This document shows, in pieces, positions 56,997 through 64,000 of a stretch of 64,000 nucleotides of DNA (the stretch's first letter is position 1; each line of letters opens with the position of its first letter). The DNA lies in contig NZ_VSDO01000001.1 in NCBI RefSeq assembly GCF_008084145.1, positions 1,316,840 through 1,380,839 of the forward strand, in the 5' to 3' direction. Made by a program: the position numbers and the translations under genes. This DNA comes from Paenibacillus faecis (GTDB lineage: Bacteria; Bacillota; Bacilli; Paenibacillales; Paenibacillaceae). Below the pieces are notes generated by a model. The model worked only from the letters and a program-made list of their open reading frames with translations. It had not been told where the DNA came from and ran no database searches.

Positions 56997-57956
56997 ATGC
57001 ATACCGTCTGGAAGGGGGCTATCAGCTTCGGCCTCGTTCATGTACCGGTCAAAATGTTCTCCGCCACCGAGGATAAAGATATTTCGATGAAGTATATCCA
57101 TAAGGAATGCGGGAGTCCCATCTCGTACGTCAGGCGCTGCCCGACATGTGACGCAGACGTAAACTGGGAAGAAATTGCGCGCGGATACGAGTACGAGAAG
57201 GGCAAGTATGTTCTGTTTGAAAAAGAAGAATTGGAACAGCTATCCGCCCGCACCGAAAGAACCATCACGATCCTCGATTTCGTCGATCTGCATGAAATCG
57301 ATCCGATTTATTTTCAGAAAACCTACTATCTTTCTCCGGATCAAGCCGGATCGAACGCTTATCAATTGCTGCTTGAAGCGATGCGTCAATCGGGTAAAAT
57401 CGGGATCGCCAAAATCGCCATCCGCTCCAAGAGCAGCCTGGCCGCGATCCGGGTGATGGAGGGCTGTTTGGCGGTCGAGACCATCTTTTTCCCGGATGAA
57501 ATCCGCCCGATCTCCCAGGTGCCGAATCTTCCCGAGCAAATCAGCACCAACGAAAAGGAGCTTACGATGGCCCGACTGCTGATCGAACAGTTGTCCACCC
57601 CGTTTGAGCCGGAAAAATACACGGACGATTACCGGATAAACCTCCTGCAGTTGATCGAAAGCAAAGTGGCCGGAGAAGAAATCAGCCTTGCACCGGCCAG
57701 GCCGGAAAGCAATGTGATCGATCTGATGGCCGCGCTCCAGGCGAGCATCGAGGCTGTCAAGCCGATCGCCACCGATCCCGGGCCGGCCAAGTCCAAGCGG
57801 GGCCGGACGAAGGCGCCCGCGGCGGAAGGAGCGGCCGCGGGCGGCGGCAAAAGGACCAAAGCGGCAGCGGAGGGTGCAGGTTCCGGCGAGCCGGAAGTCG
57901 TGACCAAGCCGAAGCGTAAGAGCGCGGGAAAAACCGCCAAGAAGACGATATCCTGA
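56997..57956 (+). CDS. ku: NHEJ DNA end-binding protein Ku
   Basis: 319 residues starting at an ATG with AAGGAGTG. The Ku beta-barrel runs to about residue 250 (VWKGAISFGLVHVPVKMFSA, TITILDFVDLHEIDPIYF, PISQVPNLPEQ). A Bacillus-type cysteine cluster H35-x2-C38 ... C48-x2-C51 is visible. The last about 60 residues are Lys/Arg/Ala/Gly-rich, as in Ku proteins whose basic tail binds DNA and threads inward. It encircles broken ends and recruits LigD, whose halves are encoded nearby. Confidence 0.95.
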   Translation: MHTVWKGAISFGLVHVPVKMFSATEDKDISMKYIHKECGSPISYVRRCPTCDADVNWEEIARGYEYEKGKYVLFEKEELEQLSARTERTITILDFVDLHEIDPIYFQKTYYLSPDQAGSNAYQLLLEAMRQSGKIGIAKIAIRSKSSLAAIRVMEGCLAVETIFFPDEIRPISQVPNLPEQISTNEKELTMARLLIEQLSTPFEPEKYTDDYRINLLQLIESKVAGEEISLAPARPESNVIDLMAALQASIEAVKPIATDPGPAKSKRGRTKAPAAEGAAAGGGKRTKAAAEGAGSGEPEVVTKPKRKSAGKTAKKTIS

Positions 57957-58016
57957 TATAAGCCTGCCAGCCCGCCAGTCTATTGAGTTGCTGGTCCGCC
58001 TTGTTGCCTTTCCGCC

Positions 58017-58163
58017 GTTCGTCTGTCGTCTGGTCGTCTGTCCGTCTGTTCGTTCGTTCGTCTGTCCGTCTGTTCGTTCGTTCGTCTGTTCGTCTGTTCG
58101 TCTGGTCGTCGGTTCGTCTGTTCGTCTGTCCGCCTGTTCGACTGTTCGTCTGTCCGCTGTCCG
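58017..58163. repeat. Tandem TCTGTTCG-type microrepeat
   Basis: Variants of GTCTGTTCG/GTCTGTCCG and CGTTCGTT alternate about 18 times. A 24-bp unit (58039-58062) is repeated at once as 58063-58086. It fills most of the 327-base ku-ligase gap (57957-58283). The remaining 58170-58250 has imperfect repeats of CCATGCCTGCCCGACC. Confidence 0.85.
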
Positions 58164-58283
58164 CCATGCCTGCCCGACCTGTCCGCCTCTCCGCGATGCC
58201 TGCCCGACCCTGTCCGCCATGCCTGGACTGCCGCCTATGCTATGCCATCTATCGGCTGCTCCACGACCTTATGGCTTTAGGCT

Positions 58284-59231
58284 CTAAACCTGCTGGGAGA
58301 GGACGCAGGCTTCGGCAGGCACGCCGGCCCAGCCCTGGATGACCGGGTGACGCATCGTTCCCCCGGGCGTCCACTCCAGAAACTGTACTTTCACGGCCAG
58401 TTGGGGCTTCAGCCAGTCCGCTCCCTTGATTCGTTCGGGCGTATTGGCGAACGGCCTTGTTCCCGTTCTGAGCCGAGGCGCCAGCTCCGTGATTTTTTTC
58501 CAATCCTCGACTTTCCATTTGCCCGTACCGGCATGGCCGATATACAGAAACCTTCCTTCATCGTCATACACACCGAGCAGTAGAGCGTTCACCCTGCCGT
58601 CGCGGTAGGTGACCCCGCCGATGGCCGCGTAAAGATCATGAGCCAGCTTCAGCTTGGTCCAGCGGGCATCTTTTCCGCCGATCGCATAAGTGCTGTTCAG
58701 CCGTTTGGAGACGATCCCCTCCCAGCCCTGCTGCTTCATCACCGTAAAAAGACGGTCCGCGTCCGCCACATTGGGAACCGGCTGCAGCCGTTCATGCGGG
58801 ATGAGGATATCCCGAAGCAGTTCCTGCCGTTCCGCCAGTGGCCTGTCCGTCACCCAGTCGCCGTTGCAGTACAATATGTCAAAAATCATATAGATCGCCG
58901 GAACCCGCGATACGGCTGAGCGGATCTCCTGGTCCCGCCGCAGGCTGTCGCGTTTCATGACCTCGTGGAAGGAGGGCTTCCCGCCGGAAATCGCGATCAT
59001 CTCCCCGTCCAGAATCACCGAATCCGCGCGGCAGAACCCCGGCACATCGGTGAATTCCGGGTATTGACGGGTGCGGTCGTTCCCTTTTCGGTTAATCAGC
59101 TTTACTTCTTTACCGTCAAAATAAGTCAGCATCCGCACGCCGTCCCACTTCACCTGGGCGATCCAATCTTCCCCTTGGGGCGCTTCATGCACTCTGACCG
59201 GCTCAAACGGGACAACCGGCTTTAACTCCAT
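58284..59231 (-). CDS. ligD: ATP-dependent DNA ligase (LigD ligase half)
   Basis: 315 residues from the ATG at 59231 (MELKPVVPFEPVRVHEAPQG), with GAGGAGG upstream; the in-frame extension to 59306 lacks a site. The nucleotidyl lysine is K28 in QVKWDGVRM; further motifs are ILDGEMIAI, IYMIFDILYCNG, EGIVSKRLNSTYAIG and WTKLKLAH. An OB-fold ends the protein. It has no polymerase or phosphoesterase domain, so it is a stand-alone ligase part. It lies between ku and the polymerase gene, in opposite orientation. Confidence 0.92.
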   Translation of the reverse strand: MELKPVVPFEPVRVHEAPQGEDWIAQVKWDGVRMLTYFDGKEVKLINRKGNDRTRQYPEFTDVPGFCRADSVILDGEMIAISGGKPSFHEVMKRDSLRRDQEIRSAVSRVPAIYMIFDILYCNGDWVTDRPLAERQELLRDILIPHERLQPVPNVADADRLFTVMKQQGWEGIVSKRLNSTYAIGGKDARWTKLKLAHDLYAAIGGVTYRDGRVNALLLGVYDDEGRFLYIGHAGTGKWKVEDWKKITELAPRLRTGTRPFANTPERIKGADWLKPQLAVKVQFLEWTPGGTMRHPVIQGWAGVPAEACVLSQQV

Positions 59232-59329
59232 GTCTTCGTCCTCCTCTTTCCGTTCCATTGCTTTTTTTGCTTCCGTTATCGCGAGCTTTTTTCCAAGTGT
59301 GCCCACCTGCCCCTCTCCGCATTCCCGGG

Positions 59330-59515
59330 CATGGGCTGAACTAGCGGCATGGGCTGAACTACTGTATTAGCAGAACCAGACGGAATTAGCTTGAACTACC
59401 GATATCCGCAGAACAAAATAGCATTGCGAACCGCCTACATTGGCGGACCCATCGGTATTCGCTGAACTAGCGGCATTCTCTGCATTCTCTGCATTCGCTG
59501 AACTACCGGCACTCT
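59330..59515. repeat. Degenerate GCTGAACTA repeat
   Basis: GCTGAACTA(C/G) with a CGGCAT-like follow-on recurs (59335, 59353, 59461 and 59497 regions), plus CTCTGCATTCTCTGCATTCG. It occupies most of the 383-base gap between the ligase and polymerase genes. Confidence 0.6.
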
Positions 59516-59614
59516 TGCCCGGCGTTAAATGGTCCAGCCTCAGTAAGGCGGCTTATAGTTTGCATGAAACAGGCAACGCTATAGAGAGAAGCTGGAAGGG
59601 AGAGTGTAAGTGTT

Positions 59615-60514
59615 ATGGCGCGTACGATTAAAGGCAGTATTACGATAGAAGGGGTCGAGGTGCCCGTAAGCAACCCCGATAAACTGTTATGGCCGGAAGC
59701 CGGAATCACGAAGCTGATCTACTTGCAAAAGCTGGCCGAGCTTTCGCCCTACCTGCTCCGTTATTGTCAAAATCGCCTGCTGACAACGATAAGGTACCCC
59801 GGAGGAATACACGGCAAGTTTTTCTACCAAAAAAACGCCCCCGATCCGCTCCCTCCCTTTGTCCAAACCGCGGAGCACGAGGAAATCCGGTATGTCGTCA
59901 TGAACAGCCTTCCCGTTCTTTTGTGGCTCGGCAATCTGGCGGCCATCGAGTTTCACCCCTCCCTGCATTATGTCGGCGAGCAATTGCCCTGCGAATGGAT
60001 GATCGACCTTGACCCGACCCTGGAGGAAGAACCGCGGATTATGGAAGCCGCTTTTTATGTCGGCGAGATCCTCACCTCGCTTGGCCTGTCCTCGGTGCCC
60101 AAAACTTCGGGAGCGACCGGCCTGCAGATTATCGTGCCGATCGAGTACGGCGTCACCTTCGATGAACTGCGGCTCATCGGGCATTTCGTCGCCCGTTATG
60201 TGACGGAGAAACATCCGCGCTTGTTTACGATCGAACGGTTAAAAAAAGACCGCGGCGATAAAATCTACTTCGACTATCTCCAGCATTACGGAGGCAAAAC
60301 GCTGGCCGCCCCCTACACCCCTCGTGCCCGGCAGGCGGCCAGCGTCTCGACGCCTCTAGCGTGGGAGGAAGTGGCCCGGACCCCGTCCCCAGCCGACTTT
60401 AACTTGCTCAATATCGGGCAGCGGCTTCGGGAACGGGGGGATCTGCTGGAGCATGTGCCGCCTCAATCGGTGGAGCTGATCCTGCAGCACTTGCGGAAGC
60501 CGGGAATCCGTTAG
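59615..60514 (+). CDS. LigD polymerase/primase domain protein
   Basis: 299 residues. Archaeo-eukaryotic primase fold with metal-binding DLD (D131, D133 in WMIDLDPT), TSGATGLQIIVP, D220 in IYFDYLQHYGGKTLAAPY and TPRAR. The position often His in SGxxGxH is Gln here (Q171). NLAAIEFHPSLH is the family signature. It adds nucleotides or ribonucleotides at Ku-held ends before ligation. In many bacteria this is one protein with the ligase; here it is a separate gene. Confidence 0.93.
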   Translation: MARTIKGSITIEGVEVPVSNPDKLLWPEAGITKLIYLQKLAELSPYLLRYCQNRLLTTIRYPGGIHGKFFYQKNAPDPLPPFVQTAEHEEIRYVVMNSLPVLLWLGNLAAIEFHPSLHYVGEQLPCEWMIDLDPTLEEEPRIMEAAFYVGEILTSLGLSSVPKTSGATGLQIIVPIEYGVTFDELRLIGHFVARYVTEKHPRLFTIERLKKDRGDKIYFDYLQHYGGKTLAAPYTPRARQAASVSTPLAWEEVARTPSPADFNLLNIGQRLRERGDLLEHVPPQSVELILQHLRKPGIR

Positions 60515-60598
60515 GGAGAAAGAGGAGTGGCGCTTGATTTAACGCGTACGATGCGGTACATTGGGTGTGTAATTAACAATGTGACCGTTTGCAATGGG

Positions 60599-60733
60599 TA
60601 GACAGGGAATGTATAGACAGCGAATGTGTAGACAGCGAATGTGTAGACAGCGAATGTATAGACAGCGAATGTGTAGACAGCGAATGTGTAGACAGCGAAT
60701 GTGTAGACAGCGAATGTGTAGACAGCGAATGGG
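60599..60733. repeat. Nine tandem 15-bp units
   Basis: TAGACAGCGAATGTG repeated nine times from 60599, with single-base variants in units 1, 4 and 9. It opens reading frames on both strands (15 is a multiple of 3). The gap 60515-60884 otherwise has only a terminator. Confidence 0.95.
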
Positions 60734-60804
60734 TCAATGTGTAAATAGCAACTTGGAAACAGTAACGTGGAAACAATAACCAATCTGCCGGTATGAAGCA
60801 CATG

Positions 60805-60857
60805 CCGCCTTGATGCGCAGCCCCCTCTAGGAGCCGCGTATTGGGGCGGTTTTTTTA
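60805..60857 (+). terminator. Possible terminator
   Basis: CCGCC/GCCCC and GGGGCGG with TTTTTTT, before the gene at 60885. Confidence 0.45.
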
Positions 60858-60884
60858 TACTAATGAAAAAGGTGGAGGATGAAA

Positions 60885-61535
60885 ATGAACCTATTCGAAG
60901 AGGTGTATGCGAATTGGCTGCAGCGGCAGTTAAAGGAAGAGACGAATGCGAGGAGGCGAGAGCTTTTGGCAAACGGGTTGGGTCATGGGACCGTGGAGTT
61001 TCTGCGCGCAATCTGGTTTCCGACCATTGGAAACCTGGATCATTTATATGCAGAGTACGAGGTACGGGATTTAAACAACGGATGCCGCTATCTTGATCTT
61101 GCCTACATGCCGGGTGGCGCAAAAGGCTGCATCGAGCTGCATGGTTTTCGCTCCCACGCTCGAGATATCGAGGCCAGCCGGTTTAAGGATTTATGCATGA
61201 AGCAAGCCCTGCTGGTTATGGACGACTGGCACTTTCTCCCGATTGCCTACCTCTCCGTCAAAGAGGACCCGGCCGTCTGCAAGCAGTTGGTCCTCGCTTT
61301 TGTCGGAAAGTTCCTGTCCGGTGCGGTTCCGTCCGATTTAAACTGGGCCGAGGCTGAAACCGTGCGCTATGCCCGCCGTTTGCTGCGGCCGTTTACACCC
61401 TTGGAGCTTTCTCTCCATTTGCGGCTTTCCGAACGACGGACTAGAGACGTGCTGCGCAGTCTTTTGGAGAGGAACCTGCTGAATGTTGCGAGCGGAGACC
61501 TGCGCTATCGCACATACAAGCTTGCTCAAAGCTGA
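60885..61535 (+). CDS. Putative PD-(D/E)XK-like nuclease with winged helix
   Basis: 216 residues from the ATG at 60885 after GGTGGAGG. I did not recognise a named family. Residues 55-130 follow the pattern of Vsr/DUF559-like nucleases: YLDLAY (D71), CIELHGFRSHARD (E84, H86, H91, D94), SRFKDLCMKQALLVMDDWHF. A C-terminal segment (about 165-215) looks like a winged helix (LELSLHLRLSERRTRDVLRS). It stands after the polymerase gene of the NHEJ set. The fold call is pattern-based and not certain. Confidence 0.55.
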   Translation: MNLFEEVYANWLQRQLKEETNARRRELLANGLGHGTVEFLRAIWFPTIGNLDHLYAEYEVRDLNNGCRYLDLAYMPGGAKGCIELHGFRSHARDIEASRFKDLCMKQALLVMDDWHFLPIAYLSVKEDPAVCKQLVLAFVGKFLSGAVPSDLNWAEAETVRYARRLLRPFTPLELSLHLRLSERRTRDVLRSLLERNLLNVASGDLRYRTYKLAQS

Positions 61536-61787
61536 GTCCCTAAGGGGGCAGCCGGACTCCCAGGATTTTGTAGCGCACGGTCGCCTCCGGACGCCGGGGC
61601 AGGCTCGATCCCATACGGTGCCCACCGGAGCAGGGGCGGCTCCGATCCCATGCGGCGCACACCGGAGCAGTGGCAGCTCCGGGGCCGCTCCATGGCCGTG
61701 TCGCCCAGCGCCACTTGCTCCTTGTGCGCACTACACAGCGGGATCTACCTTCGGTGCGCGCGAAGGGGGCCCACCGGGACCGGGACT

Positions 61788-62825
61788 CTAACGGAAATCA
61801 TAGCCGCTATTTCGGCCAAAACGGCTCATTCGGAATTCTAACGGACGTAGTAGCGGCTATTTCGGTGTTTTCGGGTTGGAAACCTCCGATTTCTCAGGAA
61901 TAGCAGCTATTATTTCCGTTAGATTTCCTGTAGACCCGTTTTTCACGATTTAGCGGCTATTACGTCCGTTAGAATTTTGGACCGGTCCTTTTCCGATCGG
62001 GCCGTCGCCCCAGGGGCGCCGGATCCGGCTGCTCCGACCGCGTGGTCGCCCATTGGCGGCGAATCACCCCCGTTCCCACCCGGCTCCCACCGGTCCCGGG
62101 GCTTCCGAGCGTCCGCGCAGCACCGCCACTTGCCCCAGGTCCGGTTCGCACCCGCCTAGTCCTCTAGCTCTGTGCGCGGAGCGGGGCCCGACGGGACCGG
62201 GATTCTAACGGAAATCATAGCCGCTATTTCGGCCAAAACAGCTCATTCAGAATTCTAACGGACGTAGTAGCGGCTATTTCGGTGTTTTCGGGTTGGAAAC
62301 CTCCGATTTCTCAGGAATAGCTGCTATTATTTCCGTTAGATTTCCGATGGACCCGTTTTTCACGATTTAGCGGCTATTACGTCCGTTAGAATTTTGGACC
62401 GGTCCTTTTTCGGCCGGGCGGTCGCCCCAGGGTCGCCGGATCCGGTTGCTCCGACCGCGTGAAGCCCTGGTCGCCGGATGGCCCCCGTTCCCACCCGGCT
62501 CCCACCGGTCCCGGGGCTTCACCGCGTCCGCGCCGCACCGCCACTTGCCCCAGGTCCGGTTCGCACCGCCTAGTCCTCTAGCTCTGTGCGCGGAGCGGGG
62601 CCCGACGGGACCGGGACTCTAACGGAAATCATAGCCGCTATTTCGACCAAAACGGCTCATTCAGAATTCTAACGGACGTAGTAGCGGCTATTTCGGTGAT
62701 TTCGGGTTGGAAACCTCCGATTTCTCAGGAATAGCAGCTATTATTTCCGTTAGATTTCCGATGGACCCGTTTTTTACGATTTAGCGGCTATTACGTCCGT
62801 TAAAATTTTTGGACCGGTTCCTTTT
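61788..62825. repeat. Three tandem units of about 415 bp with inverted 24-bp arms
   Basis: The sequence from CTAACGGAAATCATAGCC recurs at 61788, 62205 and 62619 (spacing 417 and 414). Each unit holds CTAACGGAAATcATAGCcGC and CTAACGGACGTAGTAGCGGC in direct order and then their inverted counterparts (GCAGCTATTATTTCCGTTAG and GCGGCTATTACGTCCGTTAG). The GC-rich spacer contains CCACCTTG-type prolines in every frame. No gene is supportable between 61536 and 63200. Confidence 0.9.
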
Positions 62826-62902
62826 TCGCCGCACGGAGCACCTGAGCGCCGGATCGGCCCCCGCTCCCACCGGTCCCGGGTCGCCCCACGCCCGTGCCGC
62901 AC

Positions 62903-63110
62903 AAGCGCTGCTTGCTCGCGACCGCGCGATCGCCCTTGGGCGCCGGGTCACCCCCCGCGTCCGCGCCGCACAGGCGCTGCTTGCTCGCGACCGCGCGATC
63001 GCCCTTGGGCGCCGGGTCACCCCCCGCGTCCGCGCCGCACAAGCGCTACTTGCTCCGACCGCGCGGTCGCCGGATCGGCCCCCGCTCCCGCCCGGGTCGC
63101 CCCACGCCCG
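62903..63110. repeat. Tandem 69-bp GC-rich units
   Basis: GCGCTGCTTGCTCGCGACCG begins at 62905 and 62974, with a diverged copy at 63043; each unit is 69 bp (23 codons), so open frames result on both strands. Confidence 0.85.
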
Positions 63111-63200
63111 CGCCGCACAGGCGCCACTTGCCCCACGTCCGCTTCGCGCACAGGCGCCGCTCGCTCCGTTGCGCGAAGCGGCTCTTCCCGCGATCCCGTC

Positions 63201-64000
63201 CTACAGCAGCGGCGAGAGGAGCCGCGCGACCAGTTCGGCCGCGCGCTGCCTGCGGGAGCGACGGGCGAATTCCCGCGGGTTGATGCGGCGGGAGTCGGCC
63301 ATGTCCTGCTGGAAGTCCCGGGACAGGCGGGCGATCGTTTTTTCGTCGAACAGCAGGGCCGTCATTTCGAAATTGTAAAAGAAACTGCGCATATCCATGT
63401 TCGCGGTTCCCACGGAGGCCAGCACGTCGTCGACGATCAGCACTTTGGCGTGCATGAAGCCTTTGGTGTATTCGTAAAACTCGACTCCCGCTTGAAGCAG
63501 TTCCTCCACATAAGACAGTGAGGCCAGCTTTACAAGGCGGCTGTCGGAATTGTAAGGGATGATGATCTTGACATCGATGCCGCTGACCGCCGCAGTTTTG
63601 AGGCCCTCGTAGACGCTCGCGTCCGGGATGAAATACGGGGTCGCGATCCAAATCCGCCGCTTGGCCACGGCGATGGCACCGAAACACATCTCCTGGATGG
63701 CGTTCCAGTGCTGGTCCGGGCCGCTGGCCAGAATTTGCACCTGTTCCCTGCCTAGACAATGATGTTCGGGGAACAGATCCGGGTCGTGAACGGGCTGACC
63801 TGCGGCCAGTTTCCAATCGCCGAGAAACGTATTTTGCAAAAAATAAACGGCGTCTCCCTTGATCTGCAAATGGGTGTCCCGCCAATATCCTACTTTATCG
63901 TAGAGCCCGAGATAATCGTCGCCGACATTCAGTCCGCCCACAAATCCGACCGTTCCGTCCACGACGATGATTTTACGATGATTGCGGTAGTTGATGCGAC
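63201..64000 (-). CDS. cls: Cardiolipin synthase, C-terminal part (5' end outside window)
   Basis: The frame is open to the right edge (begins RINYRNHRKIIVVDGTVGFV). Two HKD motifs mark a phospholipase-D-type enzyme: NHRKIIVVDG and MHAKVLIVDDVLASVGTANMD (in part). It condenses phosphatidylglycerols to cardiolipin at the membrane. The end PLL is normal; the N-terminal membrane helices are outside the window. The methionine at 63962 is internal, not the start. Confidence 0.93.
   Translation of the reverse strand, partial: RINYRNHRKIIVVDGTVGFVGGLNVGDDYLGLYDKVGYWRDTHLQIKGDAVYFLQNTFLGDWKLAAGQPVHDPDLFPEHHCLGREQVQILASGPDQHWNAIQEMCFGAIAVAKRRIWIATPYFIPDASVYEGLKTAAVSGIDVKIIIPYNSDSRLVKLASLSYVEELLQAGVEFYEYTKGFMHAKVLIVDDVLASVGTANMDMRSFFYNFEMTALLFDEKTIARLSRDFQQDMADSRRINPREFARRSRRQRAAELVARLLSPLL

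Noticed and set aside
60599..60733. CRISPR array
   Set aside because: Units are contiguous 15-mers without spacers, and no cas gene is present.
60511..61122. 203-codon frame with repeated FAVYT units
   Set aside because: Only the translation of the 15-bp tandem repeat on the minus strand.
62809..63378. 189-codon Arg/Ala/Pro-rich frame
   Set aside because: Product of the 69-bp repeat and of the GC-rich cls end in reverse; no gene signals.

Overview
The window looks like a chromosomal segment of a Paenibacillus-like, spore-former-type Firmicute (family Paenibacillaceae). The reasons are the roughly 50-55% GC content, strong AGGAGG-type ribosome binding sites with frequent GTG and TTG starts, Bacillus-type gene neighbourhoods (ydcC-alr-ndoAI-ndoA, groES/groEL-tatA/tatC-moaC-ydiF-tsaD-rimI-tsaB-tsaE), a YesM/YesN-type sugar-uptake locus, a split bacterial NHEJ system, and hairpin-rich intergenic repeats. 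No rRNA, tRNA, CRISPR array or prophage block was seen.

Layout. 1-3.8 kb: a DUF4190-like membrane protein and a three-gene MacAB/YknXYZ-type efflux operon. 3.8-5.7 kb: an IS3-family element (orfA/orfB with a programmed -1 frameshift signal) inserted in a dispersed repeat, with an apparent GATT target duplication. 5.7-9.2 kb: EndoA toxin, its antitoxin, alanine racemase and the YdcC-like lipoprotein. 9.3-12.7 kb: a small Sm-like protein, a TetR regulator divergent from a YmcC-like membrane protein, an MFS transporter and a small protein. 12.8-20.1 kb: histidine kinase, AraC-type response regulator, solute-binding lipoprotein and two permeases, all on the minus strand, probably for oligosaccharide sensing and uptake. 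20.2-24 kb: an APC permease and a membrane-anchored alpha/beta hydrolase. 24.1-28 kb: GbsR and the OpuA glycine betaine importer. 28-33.4 kb: stress-type protein, Sm-like protein, YceI protein, an OmpR/HK pair and a cytidine-deaminase-like enzyme. 33.5-38.6 kb: drug-efflux genes under TetR and MarR control, including a chimeric ORF that joins the start of a macrolide glycosyltransferase to a headless RfbA. 38.7-40.4 kb: two cell-surface proteins and a small ORF candidate.

40.4-56.4 kb is the conserved housekeeping block: groEL, groES (CIRCE), tatC, tatA, mog, moaC, 5-formyl-THF cyclo-ligase, the ABC-F protein, and then tsaD-rimI-tsaB-tsaE. Between the ABC-F gene and the next gene is a compact cluster of about seven DnaA-box-like 9-mers. 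It lies in the neighbourhood equivalent to the gcp-ydiF interval, where Bacillus subtilis is reported to carry a chromosomal DnaA-binding cluster. Accessory genes (lipoprotein, cysK, AAC(3), DUF6157) sit inside this block.

56.4-64 kb holds ku, the ligase half of LigD and the polymerase half of LigD as separate genes, followed by a protein with a possible PD-(D/E)XK nuclease core and winged helix, and the end of a cardiolipin synthase. This segment is unusually rich in local tandem repeats: an 8-bp-type array, a degenerate GCTGAACTA array, nine 15-bp units, three units of about 415 bp containing oppositely oriented 24-bp arms, and three 69-bp units. The chimeric rfbA, the DnaA-box cluster and the repeat-laden NHEJ locus are the observations most worth following up.
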